Shown: positions 43,309-53,015, numbered from the stretch's first letter. The stretch is 64,000 bases of DNA from Phyllobacterium sp. YR531 (GCF_000282595.1 NZ_AKIZ01000036.1:21793-85792); one strand, 5' to 3'. A program made the numbers and translations. The notes: generated from the sequence alone by a model not told the origin.

Positions 43309-44742
43309 TTACCTTTCAAATCTTGGGCCGGAATAAAGGCTCAACCACTCCTGCTGCTCATTCAACAGATCGTTCAGCCTGCTGATCTGTTCTTTAACTC
43401 TGTCGGGTGCCGTACCACCATAAGCTTTCCGTGCTTCTATGGCTGCCTTGGGCGTCAAGGCTGACTTGATGGAGGGATGCAGACGCGTGTCGACCATTGC
43501 AAGGTCATCATCGCCCAAATCCTCCAATCCGATCGAACGGTCTTCACAGTAGCGGACCAGCGCACCTGTGACTTCATGTGCTTCTGAAAATGGCACACCC
43601 CGTTTGGCAAGCCAATCGGCAACTTCCGTAGCGAGTGTGAAGCCTTCCACTGAATGCTGCTGCATCCGGTCGACATTCACCCGCATTGTGCGAATAAGTC
43701 CGGCCATTGCAGGCACCACCAGCGCCAACGCGTCGATGGTGTCGAATGCCGCATGCTTGTCTTCCGCCAGATCGCGATTATAGGCAAAGGGTAGCCCTTT
43801 CAACGCAACGAGCATGGTCGTCAGACTGCCGATCATGCGTGAAGCACGCCCCCGCGTCAGTTCCGCAATGTCGCAATTTTTCTTTTGAGGCATGATGGAT
43901 GAACCGGTCGCATAACCGTCATCCATTTCTATCCAGCGGAATTGACGTGATGACCATAAAAACAGCTCCTCGGCAAGCCGCGACAGATGGACACCAAACA
44001 TTGCTGTTACAAAGAGAAATTCTGCAACATGGTCGCGGCTTCCCACTGCATCAATCGAATTCTCGCATGGAGCGTCATAGCCAAGCTCTTGTGCCGAACG
44101 TTCCGGGTCCAAAGCAATAGCAGACCCCGCAAGCGCTGCTGCTCCAAGCGGCGAGCGGGCGGCCCGGCGATCCCAATCCTGCAGCCGCTCGAAATCGCGT
44201 GCAAAAGTCTGTGCATGCGCCAGAAGCTGATGTGCAAAGCTCACAGGCTGTGCCGGTTGCAGATGCGTAAAGCCAGTGGTTATGGTCTCTACATGCTGGC
44301 TGGCTTGCCCAATCAGCGACGACTGAAGACTTGACAGATCAGCACCAAGATTGCGGGCAACATCACGGAGATACAACTTGAGATCATTGGCGGCCTGATC
44401 GTTGCGTGATCGCCCTGCCCGAAGCTTTCCACCCAATACGCCAACACGTTCACCCAGAACACGTTCGAGAAACGTATGAATATCCTCATCGGCAGGCGAT
44501 GGAGAAATAGCACCGGATTTGTGCTCTTCTCCTATCGTGGCGAGCGCAGAGCATACTTGATCGGCTTCGGTAAGGGTCAGGATGTTTGCGCGAACCAACT
44601 CCCTGGCATGAGCCGCCGATGAAGCCAGATCATAGGGGACAAGGCGGAAATAACTGCTTTCAGAGCGTGACAGAGCCACCAATTCAGCAGATGGGCTTGC
44701 TCTGAAACGTGCACCCCACAGGCGCGCGGATTGATCAGTCAT
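43309..44742 (-). CDS. Argininosuccinate lyase-like protein (paralogue)
   Basis: This 477-residue member of the aspartase/fumarase superfamily is closest to ArgH. The signature at 280-290 reads GSSIMPQKKNC, with Cys290 where the superfamily has Pro, and the N-terminal site reads LRAGRSRND (107-115) rather than HTGRSRND. THLQPAQP (159-166) is intact. Such lyases split a C-N bond with release of fumarate. Being first in an operon with an amino-acid importer under LysR, it probably acts on an imported N-substituted aspartate or similar adduct rather than in arginine synthesis. Confidence 0.82.
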   Translation of the reverse strand: MTDQSARLWGARFRASPSAELVALSRSESSYFRLVPYDLASSAAHARELVRANILTLTEADQVCSALATIGEEHKSGAISPSPADEDIHTFLERVLGERVGVLGGKLRAGRSRNDQAANDLKLYLRDVARNLGADLSSLQSSLIGQASQHVETITTGFTHLQPAQPVSFAHQLLAHAQTFARDFERLQDWDRRAARSPLGAAALAGSAIALDPERSAQELGYDAPCENSIDAVGSRDHVAEFLFVTAMFGVHLSRLAEELFLWSSRQFRWIEMDDGYATGSSIMPQKKNCDIAELTRGRASRMIGSLTTMLVALKGLPFAYNRDLAEDKHAAFDTIDALALVVPAMAGLIRTMRVNVDRMQQHSVEGFTLATEVADWLAKRGVPFSEAHEVTGALVRYCEDRSIGLEDLGDDDLAMVDTRLHPSIKSALTPKAAIEARKAYGGTAPDRVKEQISRLNDLLNEQQEWLSLYSGPRFER

Positions 44743-44822
44743 TGTTTCGTTCCCTTATTCTTTGTTATTTAAAACTTATGGCTGTGTTTCCCCCACGACA
44801 AACGAAATGATTTCGCGTATAT

Positions 44823-44837
44823 ATTCCAAAATGGAAT
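44823..44837. promoter_or_regulatory. Probable LysR-binding site
   Basis: ATTCCA-AAA-TGGAAT is an inverted repeat with six-base arms in the 130-bp gap between the divergent argH-like and lysR genes, 35 bases before the lysR start. It fits the T-N11-A form of LysR boxes and could serve both promoters. Confidence 0.65.
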
Positions 44838-44872
44838 ACCCTATTTGGCTAATTATTCGTCGGGCCATCTGA

Positions 44873-45781
44873 ATGGTTGCTGGCCGCAATTATCCGTCTA
44901 CCCGGGCTTTGCAGGTGATTGTCACCATTGCTGAGCGGGGAAGTACGACTGCCTGCGCAATGGCCCTGAATATGACCCAAAGCGCTGTCAGCAAACAGCT
45001 TCAGGCACTAGAACAGCTTGCCGGAACTGCCCTTTTCACGCGAACGCCCTATGGCCTGTCTGCTACGGAAGCAGGACGCATCTATGTAACCGAGGCACGG
45101 GTCGCCTTGGGTGCGTTGGAAAACGCCACTCTGCGTATCGCTGCCTTGGGCTCTTCGCCCAATGCAATCAAGCTTCACATACTGCCGATTATGGGTGACC
45201 GTTGGGTTATTCCACGCTTTGCCGGATTCGCCGATGCTCATCCGGAAATAGATGTGGAGCTTTCCACTTTCGCAACAGCCGACCTGATCAATCAGGCAGA
45301 CGCCGCATTTCGGTTTGGTGAAGGCGACTGGACCGGGCAAAACAATTACTATCTTTTCGGGCGCCAGGTCGCCCTCGTTGGTGCTCCGAATCTCCTCGCC
45401 AAAAATGGCGGCATTCAAAAGCCGGGAGACATCCACTCATTCCCGCTACTTGATCACAAACATACGCCCCTTCGTTGGAGCGAATTCGCAGCGGCTCATA
45501 AAGTTACCAATTTCACCCCAGAACGTATCACGCATTTTGGCTACTATGCCCTTGTCATTCGTGCAGCAATAGCTGGCCAAGGGCTTGCATTGGTACCGCG
45601 TGGATTGATCGCCGATGAGCTGGCTTCCGGGAAACTCATCAACCCGTTGGGATATGGTTTTGTCAGCAATCATGCATACTGGTTGACCTGCCCTGCAGAC
45701 CGTCCACAGCGTCCAGCGATGCGATTTTTTCTGGAATGGCTTCTGGACGAAGTCGGCTCCATGCCGCTTGAAATGCGGTAA
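44873..45781 (+). CDS. LysR-family regulator
   Basis: This 302-residue regulator has an N-terminal winged helix (STRALQVIVTIAERGS, ALNMTQSAVSKQLQALEQLAGTALF) and a substrate domain with the GcvA-like features DAAFRFGEGDW and HFGYYALVIRAAIAGQGLALVPRGLIADEL. It diverges from the argH-like/ABC operon and so is its likely activator. The inducer may be the imported compound. Confidence 0.93.
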   Translation: MVAGRNYPSTRALQVIVTIAERGSTTACAMALNMTQSAVSKQLQALEQLAGTALFTRTPYGLSATEAGRIYVTEARVALGALENATLRIAALGSSPNAIKLHILPIMGDRWVIPRFAGFADAHPEIDVELSTFATADLINQADAAFRFGEGDWTGQNNYYLFGRQVALVGAPNLLAKNGGIQKPGDIHSFPLLDHKHTPLRWSEFAAAHKVTNFTPERITHFGYYALVIRAAIAGQGLALVPRGLIADELASGKLINPLGYGFVSNHAYWLTCPADRPQRPAMRFFLEWLLDEVGSMPLEMR

Positions 45782-45890
45782 CCAAAAAATCATCAAAATG
45801 TCATGGAACCGGACGGACTCCAGATACATTTAAGGCTCAGTCTGATGACGGCGTTCGCCCCATTGGTGTCTTATGCATTTGGAGGAAGTG

Positions 45891-46148
45891 ATGAGCGACA
45901 AGCGTTTCCCCATCCCTGTGATGGTGACCATTGGTGAAACCGGACAACGGGCCATATCAACAGTCTGGGAAGCGATTGAGTGCCTGCGCAGCTACTGGCC
46001 TGCAAAGAACGGCCCAAGCTATCGCCGCGCGTTACAGGCTTGCATGGACGCACTTGACGGATGGAAGCCTGCTCATAAGGCGAGACATGCGTTTATCAGC
46101 GCCGCACGTGAAGCCGGAATCTTTCTCGATACGCGACTCCATCATTAA
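45891..46148 (+). CDS. DUF982 domain protein
   Basis: This 85-residue protein (ATG at 45891, after GGAGGAAG) has the DUF982 pattern STVWEAIECLRSYWPAKNGPSYRRALQACMDALDGW followed by ARHAFISAAREAGIFLD. It is the second copy in the window after 25.1 kb. Function unknown. It stands between the lysR gene and the convergent GMC oxidoreductase gene, 14 bases from the latter's stop. Confidence 0.87.
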   Translation: MSDKRFPIPVMVTIGETGQRAISTVWEAIECLRSYWPAKNGPSYRRALQACMDALDGWKPAHKARHAFISAAREAGIFLDTRLHH

Positions 46149-46162
46149 TGGAGTGTGCGCCC

Positions 46163-47821
46163 TCAGCTTACATCTGCACGGGCACGTGGGCGCTTTTCAT
46201 TCAATTCGTTCGAGAATATCGCTGGAGGTAAAGGGGCCAGATTACGAATAATATCTGCGCCTTTTTCACCAACCATAATCGTTGGCGCATTCGTGTTCGC
46301 AGAGGGTACACGCGGCATTACGGAGCTGTCACAGACTCGCAGTCCCTCAATTCCATGGACCTTCAATTCAAGATCGACAACGGCCATACTATCCGTTCCC
46401 ATCTTGCACGTTCCCACCGGATGATGATCCGTTTTCGCGTTGGCACAGCCATATTCAAAAAGCTCTTCATCGGAATTGTATTTGGGACCGGGCAACCGCT
46501 CGGCAAGTACATATGGTTTAAGCGCCGCTTGCTGCATGATTTCACGCGCCAGCTTCAACCCTTCAATCGACATCTTGCGATCATGCGAGTCGCTCCAATA
46601 ATTTGGATCGATCAGTGGTGCTACCATGGGATCACCTGAACGCAGCCGCACTGTTCCACGCGACCGAGGATGCAGATAGGCAGAGTTGAGGGTCACACCC
46701 GCATTCTTCAGCCGTTCCACTCCAGCCTCGATCCCCGAGCCAAGCCCCAAGTGAAACTGAATATCCGGCGAACGCGCTTGCGCATCGGCATACCAGAAGC
46801 CACCCGTCTCAAAGAGACTGGAAGCAACAGGCCCGGACCGGAACATTATGTACTGTAGTCCAGCCCATAGCGTTCTGTGCAGCTTTGCAACTCCGTCATA
46901 GGTGTGATCGCCGGTGCATTCGCTGATGACAAAAAGATCAAGATGATCCTGCAGGTTCTCACCGACGCCGGAAAGGTCATGTACAACCGGAACGCCCGCG
47001 CTTTTCAGGTGGTCAGCAGGTCCAATACCCGATTGCAGCAACAGCTTTGGCGATCCAATCGCCCCGGAGCTCACCAAAACCTCGCAGTCTGCCCGGATAA
47101 CCTCACGCGCATTGCCCGCTATGATTTCCACGCCAACAGCCCGCGTACCCTCGACGACGATCTTCGCGACCTGTGCGCCCATACGCACCGTCAAATTCTT
47201 GCGGTTCTTTATGGGAGACAAATAGGCCATCGCCGCAGATGAGCGACGGCGATTACGCTGTGTGAGCTGGTAGAAACCCACACCCGCCTGCTGCTTGCCA
47301 TTGAAATCATGATTATAAGGAATCCCAAGCTCCTGACCTGCGCGAATATAGGCATCGCAAATGGGCAATGTCGCTGCGGGCATCGAGACCCCAAGGGGAC
47401 CACCATAGGCGTGATAATCATCAGCAAAACGTTGATTATCTTCGGCTCTTTTGAAATAGGGTAGAACATCGCGATAGCTCCACCCGGTGCAGCCATCTTC
47501 CTTCGCCCACAAATCATAGTCCGTTGCATTTCCACGCGCATAAAGCTGAGCGTTAATGCTTGAGCCGCCACCAATGACTTTTGCCTGCGTGTATCGCAAA
47601 ACGCGATTGTTCATATGCTTCTGCGGCACAGTTTCCCAACCCCAGCTGGCAACGCCCTTTGTCATTTTGGCAAAGCCAGCGGGCATGTGGAAAAGCGGGT
47701 TCCAATCACCGCCGCCAGCCTCCAGCAGCAGAACCGAGACGCCCTTGTCTTCGCTCAGCCTGTTGGCGAGTACGCAGCCTGCGGGTCCGGCACCGGTAAT
47801 TATGTAATCGTAGCTTTTCAT
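46163..47821 (-). CDS. GMC oxidoreductase, choline dehydrogenase-like
   Basis: This 552-residue flavoprotein has the FAD fold at the N terminus (YIITGAGPAGCVLANRLSED), GMC signature 1 (GGGSSINAQLYARGN) and signature 2 (SSGAIGSPKLLLQSGIGP), plus a C-terminal HHPVGTCKMG with the catalytic histidine. No membrane segment or signal is evident. It resembles BetA and alcohol dehydrogenases of the same family, but the operon (sugar importer, SDR, a second GMC) suggests a polyol or sugar alcohol substrate. Last gene of the block, 1 base after the SDR gene. Confidence 0.88.
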   Translation of the reverse strand: MKSYDYIITGAGPAGCVLANRLSEDKGVSVLLLEAGGGDWNPLFHMPAGFAKMTKGVASWGWETVPQKHMNNRVLRYTQAKVIGGGSSINAQLYARGNATDYDLWAKEDGCTGWSYRDVLPYFKRAEDNQRFADDYHAYGGPLGVSMPAATLPICDAYIRAGQELGIPYNHDFNGKQQAGVGFYQLTQRNRRRSSAAMAYLSPIKNRKNLTVRMGAQVAKIVVEGTRAVGVEIIAGNAREVIRADCEVLVSSGAIGSPKLLLQSGIGPADHLKSAGVPVVHDLSGVGENLQDHLDLFVISECTGDHTYDGVAKLHRTLWAGLQYIMFRSGPVASSLFETGGFWYADAQARSPDIQFHLGLGSGIEAGVERLKNAGVTLNSAYLHPRSRGTVRLRSGDPMVAPLIDPNYWSDSHDRKMSIEGLKLAREIMQQAALKPYVLAERLPGPKYNSDEELFEYGCANAKTDHHPVGTCKMGTDSMAVVDLELKVHGIEGLRVCDSSVMPRVPSANTNAPTIMVGEKGADIIRNLAPLPPAIFSNELNEKRPRARADVS

Positions 47822-47822
47822 T

Positions 47823-48587
47823 TCACAGCCTGCTTATGGAAAGGGCGCCATCGGCATTGATGACGGAGCCTGTGGCAAAATTGAAATCTCCACTCGCGAG
47901 TGCAGCGGCAATGCGACCGAGATCATCCGGCTCGCCCCAACGTTTCATGGGCACCAGACCGCCCGAAATCAGCTTGTCGTATTTTTCGGTGACAATGGCG
48001 GTCATATCAGAACGAATGATCCCTGGCCGAACATCGAAAACGCTTATGCCGTGATCAGCCAACCTCAGCGCCAGCCCTTGCGTGAAAGCTGCGAGTGCCG
48101 CCTTGGTCATGCAGTAATCAAGACGTTCTGGCGATGTCATCTCGGCTGAAACCGATGTGATGTTGATAATTGTACGGGGATTTTCGGCGGCATTGTCCTG
48201 AAGCATTTTCCGCACCACAGCCTGCGTAAAAAATACTGTTCCGCGTAGATTGACATCAAAAATGCTATCATAATTGGCGGCTTCAAGATCGAGAAAATCG
48301 CCTCGCACTTTTGAACCCATACCGGCATTGTTTACCAGACAGTCGATCCGACCAAACTGGCTGACAATGCCTTCTACTGTTCGCTCGTGTGCAGAAATAT
48401 CTGCAATATCGGATTGAAAGAAATGTGCCTTTGCACCTAGATTCCGCAGCGTTTCTATCGCGGACTCGCTGGCTGCGTCAGCTACCAGGTCGGTAATCGC
48501 CAAGTCGAAACCTTTGGCCGCCAACGACTTTGCAATGCCAAGACCAATGCCGCGCCGTGCGCCGGTAACCAAGGCAACGGGCCGCAT
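47823..48587 (-). CDS. Short-chain dehydrogenase/reductase
   Basis: This 254-residue classical SDR has TGARRGIGLG (8-17, NAD(P) site), NNAGMG (86-91) and the catalytic Ser145/147, Tyr158 and Lys162 (YCMTK). The Asp at position 33 after the second strand (DLVADAA) would favour NAD(H). Its start overlaps the upstream GMC gene in a TGATG. Products in sugar operons usually oxidise a ring or chain hydroxyl; the substrate is not determined. Confidence 0.9.
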   Translation of the reverse strand: MRPVALVTGARRGIGLGIAKSLAAKGFDLAITDLVADAASESAIETLRNLGAKAHFFQSDIADISAHERTVEGIVSQFGRIDCLVNNAGMGSKVRGDFLDLEAANYDSIFDVNLRGTVFFTQAVVRKMLQDNAAENPRTIINITSVSAEMTSPERLDYCMTKAALAAFTQGLALRLADHGISVFDVRPGIIRSDMTAIVTEKYDKLISGGLVPMKRWGEPDDLGRIAAALASGDFNFATGSVINADGALSISRL

Positions 48588-50110
48588 CAGCTCAGTTCCT
48601 TTGATGCAATATAATCGGCTACGCGTAGTGACTGAGCCGCAATCGTCAAAGCCGGATTAACAGCGGCTGAGGTCGGAAGAAATGCAGCATCCACGACAAA
48701 AAGATTGGGATGCTCGTACGAGCGGCAATATATATCAAGCGGTGCATTTGAAGGATCGGCACCCATACGCACAGTTCCGCATTGATGCGACGGCGTCTTA
48801 CGGTCAAAGGCCTTCGAGACAACCAAGGGAAAACCCGCGGCACGAAGCACGGTCTTGATTTGCGCGACCAGTTTCTGATGCGCTGGCCAATTGCTTCGTA
48901 TCCACTGCAGGATTATTTTGTCGCCATCAATTTGAACGCGGCTTTCCGGCTTTGGCACGTCTTCACTCATTGCCAGAAAATCGACGGTGTGAGCACAAAA
49001 CCGCTCCAGCAACCATTCAGGAACTAGTTTCAAGTCGGATTTCAGAACTGGGGCACTGATACGGCCAAGTAATTGGACATTGCCAAGCGGAGCTCCACCC
49101 TTTCCATCTGAAAGGTAAAAGTCATTGAAGCCCAGCGTCTTCTGATAAACCGAATTGTTTTTGAAGCGCGGATCAAAACCAATCACTGCTGAAAGGTTGT
49201 GATTCATGAAATTGCGGCCCACCTGATCGGAACGATTGGCAAGCCCTGCCGGGTTCGCATCATTCGCAGAACGCAGGAGAAGAACTGCGGACTGTACAGC
49301 ACCCGCCGAAAGGATCACGAGTTTTGGTTTGATGCTGAAGCGTTGTCCATTGCTTTCGTAATGAACCGCGGTAATCGCCTTGCCATCTGGCGCTGTATCC
49401 AAACGCAAAACGCGTGAATTTATCTGGATAGCTACATTTTCGTGCTTCAAGGCGGCAGCAAGCGCAGTGGTTTCTGCATCCATCTTGCCGTTGAAACTAT
49501 TGGGATGTGCATCCCAAGGTGTCTTCCCATGCGATAGCCATGTATCGATATCCACACCAAGCGGCAGTGAGAACGGATGCACACCTGCTGATTTCAGCCG
49601 CTGGCGTAATGCACTGATCGGCGTTTCGTCAGGCACGGGTGAAAAGCGATAGGGTATCGAATGTTCCGGCTCTGTCGGGTCTTCACCCAGTGTGCCGCGC
49701 ACCTGAAAGAGTTCCTCTGCTTTGCAGTACCATGGTTCCAACTCGTCATAGGAGAATGGCCAAGCAGGCGACACACCCTCCAGATGCTGCATTTCTTTGA
49801 AATCCTCAGCCCGATACCTTGTCAGGACGGCACCATAGAATTTCGAATTTCCACCTACATTGTAATAATTGCCAGGATTGAAGGGCTTACCGGCTTCATC
49901 ATACCAATTCTCTTTAGGACGGAAGATGCCCTGCTGAAAAATCGCTCTTGGATCGCGGTTTTCAGGGCGATCAGGGAGATGATCGCCCGCCTCTAGAATG
50001 AGTATGTCAGCACCTGACGACGCCAACCCAGCCGCCATCGTCGAGCCACCCATGCCAGAGCCTATGATGACGATATCAGCAGTTGTTCTCGGTTGTATAT
50101 TCGTTGACAT
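48587..50110 (-). CDS. GMC oxidoreductase, second type
   Basis: This 507-residue flavoprotein starts at the ATG at 50110. The FAD loop is IVIIGSGMGGSTMAAGLASSG, followed by LEAGDHL and a YYNVGGNSKFYGAV segment. The C terminus has HQCGTVRMGADP and HPNLFVVDAAFLPTSAAVNPALTIAAQS, which carry the catalytic His and Asn of the GMC fold. It belongs to a different branch from the neighbouring GMC gene, closer to sugar and gluconate dehydrogenases. It is 25 bases after the ABC ATPase gene. Confidence 0.87.
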   Translation of the reverse strand: MSTNIQPRTTADIVIIGSGMGGSTMAAGLASSGADILILEAGDHLPDRPENRDPRAIFQQGIFRPKENWYDEAGKPFNPGNYYNVGGNSKFYGAVLTRYRAEDFKEMQHLEGVSPAWPFSYDELEPWYCKAEELFQVRGTLGEDPTEPEHSIPYRFSPVPDETPISALRQRLKSAGVHPFSLPLGVDIDTWLSHGKTPWDAHPNSFNGKMDAETTALAAALKHENVAIQINSRVLRLDTAPDGKAITAVHYESNGQRFSIKPKLVILSAGAVQSAVLLLRSANDANPAGLANRSDQVGRNFMNHNLSAVIGFDPRFKNNSVYQKTLGFNDFYLSDGKGGAPLGNVQLLGRISAPVLKSDLKLVPEWLLERFCAHTVDFLAMSEDVPKPESRVQIDGDKIILQWIRSNWPAHQKLVAQIKTVLRAAGFPLVVSKAFDRKTPSHQCGTVRMGADPSNAPLDIYCRSYEHPNLFVVDAAFLPTSAAVNPALTIAAQSLRVADYIASKELS

Positions 50111-50135
50111 AAACGCTAGCCAGTCGGCGCCTTTA

Positions 50136-51254
50136 TCAGGCACCGATGCGAAGTTGCGATTGCGGATCGAAGAAAACGGCCTTGTCCAGATTGAATGCAA
50201 GTTGTGTCTTCTGGCCCGGCAGAATATGCGCATCTGCACGCAGTCGCGCGACTACCTCTTTGCCACCAAGCTTTGTGACTGCAAAAGTATCCGATCCGGC
50301 AGGCTCAACAACCTCGATAAGGCATTCGCCTTCCGCCAACGAAGCCGCATTCCTGTCAGCACCGTCCGGATCGGTCAGTGCTTCCGGGCGGATGCCGAAT
50401 ACGACATCTTTGCCGGTATAACCCGCAAGCGCAGCGTTAGTTTTCTTGATCGGTAGCCGCAGAGGTGCCGCATCCGGACGTTCCAGAGAGACGTGAAGAT
50501 CTGATGCCCCTCCGTCGATCTTTGCTTTAAGAAGGTTCATCGCCGGTGAACCCATGAAGTCTGCTACAAACAGGTTGGTAGGGTTGTTGTAAATTTCTGC
50601 GGGTGTTCCGAATTGCTGCAGAATGCCATCCTTCAACACTGCAATTTTGGTAGCAAGCGTCATGGCCTCGATCTGGTCGTGTGTAACATACACGATCGTG
50701 GTTTTCATGCGCTGATGCAGCCGTTTGATTTCAGTACGCATGTCGACACGCAGCTTGGCATCAAGATTGGATAGCGGTTCGTCGAACAGGAATACCTGCG
50801 GATTGCGTACCAGTGCCCGGCCCATGGCGACGCGCTGACGCTGTCCGCCCGAAAGCTGACTTGGCTTGCGATCGAGCAGATGGCCGATTTGCAACATGTC
50901 AGCAACCTGCTTGATTGCCTTATCGCGTTCCGGTTTCGGCACGCCCCGAATTTCCATACCGAAAGCGATGTTCCCGCCAACTGTCATGTTGGGATAAAGC
51001 GCATAGGATTGAAAAACCATGGCGATATCGCGCTTGGATGGATGCAATCCGCTAATCGATTTTCCCTTGATGGAAATGTCACCGGAAGTGATCGGCTCGA
51101 GCCCGGCTATGGTATTCAACAGGGTGGATTTTCCGCAACCCGACGGACCGACGAGGACGAGAAAACCACCCTCGTCGATCTCGATGTTGATATCCTTGAG
51201 GATCGGCACATTGCCATATGATTTATGCAGGTCTTTGATTTGGAGAAATGACAT
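50136..51254 (-). CDS. Sugar ABC transporter ATPase, UgpC/MalK type
   Basis: This 372-residue ATPase has Walker A GPSGCGKST, signature LSGGQRQRVAMGRAL, Walker B VFLFDEPLSNLDAK, switch THDQIEA and a C-terminal regulatory domain with FGIRPEAL. It is last in its ABC cluster (4 bases after the permease). Confidence 0.94.
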   Translation of the reverse strand: MSFLQIKDLHKSYGNVPILKDINIEIDEGGFLVLVGPSGCGKSTLLNTIAGLEPITSGDISIKGKSISGLHPSKRDIAMVFQSYALYPNMTVGGNIAFGMEIRGVPKPERDKAIKQVADMLQIGHLLDRKPSQLSGGQRQRVAMGRALVRNPQVFLFDEPLSNLDAKLRVDMRTEIKRLHQRMKTTIVYVTHDQIEAMTLATKIAVLKDGILQQFGTPAEIYNNPTNLFVADFMGSPAMNLLKAKIDGGASDLHVSLERPDAAPLRLPIKKTNAALAGYTGKDVVFGIRPEALTDPDGADRNAASLAEGECLIEVVEPAGSDTFAVTKLGGKEVVARLRADAHILPGQKTQLAFNLDKAVFFDPQSQLRIGA

Positions 51255-51258
51255 TGAT

Positions 51259-52140
51259 TTATCCCTTCACGGCGCCGGACATGAGGCCGCGGACGAAATA
51301 ACGCCCGGAGACGATGTAGACGATGAGAGTTGGCAGCGCTGCGAGTATGGCGCCGGCGAAATGCACGTTGTATTCCTTCACACCCGTTGACGAGTTGACG
51401 AGATTGTTCAGGGCAACCGTCATGGGCGTGCTGTTAAATCCGGAGAACGATGCACCAAAAAGGAAGTCATTCCAGATATTGGTAAACTGCCAGATGACGG
51501 ACACGACAATGATCGGGCCGGAAGATGGCAAAAGGATACGCCGGAAAATCTGGAAAAAGCTTGCACCATCTATCTGCGCAGCACGAACGAGTTCCGTAGG
51601 AAATGCTTCGTAGTAATTGCGGAAATACAGCGTTGTAAAACCGAGACCGTAAATGACATGAACCAGGATCAATCCCTGAATCGTGCCAGCCATGTTCAGC
51701 ATACCCAGCACGCGAGCCATTGGAATAAGCACGATCTGGAACGGGATGAAACAGCCAAGCAGCAGCATGCCGAACATGATGTTCGAACCGCGGAATTTCC
51801 ACTTTGTCAGTACGTAACCATTCAATGCGCCGAGTATGGTCGAGATCGCCACAGCCGGGACAACCATGATGATGGAATTGATGAAATAGGGCCGCAGGCC
51901 AGTTGGCTGAACACCGATCTGGGCAGTCGACCAGGCGGAGAGCCAGGGTTCGATTGTCCATTCGCGTGGAGGCGACAACATTCCGCCCTGGCGGATTTCA
52001 TCCAACGTTTTGAGCGAATTCACGACCATGACGTAGAGCGGCAACAGGTAGTAGAATGCGAACAATAACAGCGCAGTGTAGATGAGTGCGCGTGTCAGTT
52101 TTCCGCTGTTGATCGCATTATCGGGGCTTGGAGCACTCAT
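51259..52140 (-). CDS. Sugar ABC transporter permease, MalG type
   Basis: This 293-residue CUT1 permease has an N-terminal helix IYTALLLFAFYYLLPLYVMVV and the EAA loop ELVRAAQIDGASFFQIFRRILLPSSGP. It overlaps the partner permease gene by 4 bases. Confidence 0.93.
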   Translation of the reverse strand: MSAPSPDNAINSGKLTRALIYTALLLFAFYYLLPLYVMVVNSLKTLDEIRQGGMLSPPREWTIEPWLSAWSTAQIGVQPTGLRPYFINSIIMVVPAVAISTILGALNGYVLTKWKFRGSNIMFGMLLLGCFIPFQIVLIPMARVLGMLNMAGTIQGLILVHVIYGLGFTTLYFRNYYEAFPTELVRAAQIDGASFFQIFRRILLPSSGPIIVVSVIWQFTNIWNDFLFGASFSGFNSTPMTVALNNLVNSSTGVKEYNVHFAGAILAALPTLIVYIVSGRYFVRGLMSGAVKG

Positions 52141-53015
52141 TTGTTGCCTCCCCTGATTTCAGAATAGAGATAAGGGACAATGATCGAGAAGATCATAATC
52201 AGCATGATGATGGCCGAAGATGCTCCAATGCCCATCGAGTTGCGGGTAAATGTGTAGGAGTACATGAACGTTGCAGGCAATTCGGTTGCCTGTCCCGGCC
52301 CGCCGCCTGTCAGCGCAATCACGAGATCGTAGGCCTTGATGGCTAGGTGTGCGAGCACAACGAAGGCAGAGAGGAACACCGGGCGCATAAGCGGGATGAT
52401 AATGCGCCGGTAGATCATGCCCGTCGACGCGCCATCAATCTGTGCCGCCTTGATTATTTCATTGTCGACCCCGCGCAAACCGGCAAGAAACATCGCCATA
52501 ACGAAGCCGGAAGACTGCCATACGGCAGCGATGACCACCGTGTAGATCGCCATCTTCGAATCTTTTATCCAGTTGAATGAGAAGCTCGCCCAGCCCCATT
52601 GGTGCATGGTGTTCTCAAGCCCGATACCAGGGTCCAGAAACCATTTCCACGCAACACCGGTCACAATGAAGGACAGCGCCATGGGATAAAGATAGATAGG
52701 GCGCAGAAAGCCTTCTATGCGGATCTTCTGATCGAGCAGAATAGCAAGCCCAAGCCCGATAACCGTGCAAATAATTATGTAGAGCGAGGCGAAAATGCCA
52801 AGATTGGTGATAGCCCGCCACCAATGGGGCAATGCCCAGAGCTTGCGATAGTTCTCAAAGCCGACAAAACCATATGTCGGCAGCATTTTGCTATCCGTAA
52901 AGGACAGCACGCCCGTATAGGCAATGAACCCGTAGACGAAAATCAATATGATCAGAAAGCTTGGTCCCAATACCAGCTTTGGTATGAGGTCCTGTATGCG
53001 GCTGCGGGTATCCAT
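52137..53015 (-). CDS. Sugar ABC transporter permease, MalF type
   Basis: This 292-residue permease has LGPSFLIILIFVYGFIAYTGVLSF at the N terminus and the EAA loop NEIIKAAQIDGASTGMIYRRIIIPLMRP. Subunits of this kind with a GtsA-like binding protein import glucose, mannose and related sugars. A strong stem-loop separates it from the binding-protein gene. Confidence 0.93.
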   Translation of the reverse strand: MDTRSRIQDLIPKLVLGPSFLIILIFVYGFIAYTGVLSFTDSKMLPTYGFVGFENYRKLWALPHWWRAITNLGIFASLYIIICTVIGLGLAILLDQKIRIEGFLRPIYLYPMALSFIVTGVAWKWFLDPGIGLENTMHQWGWASFSFNWIKDSKMAIYTVVIAAVWQSSGFVMAMFLAGLRGVDNEIIKAAQIDGASTGMIYRRIIIPLMRPVFLSAFVVLAHLAIKAYDLVIALTGGGPGQATELPATFMYSYTFTRNSMGIGASSAIIMLIMIFSIIVPYLYSEIRGGNK

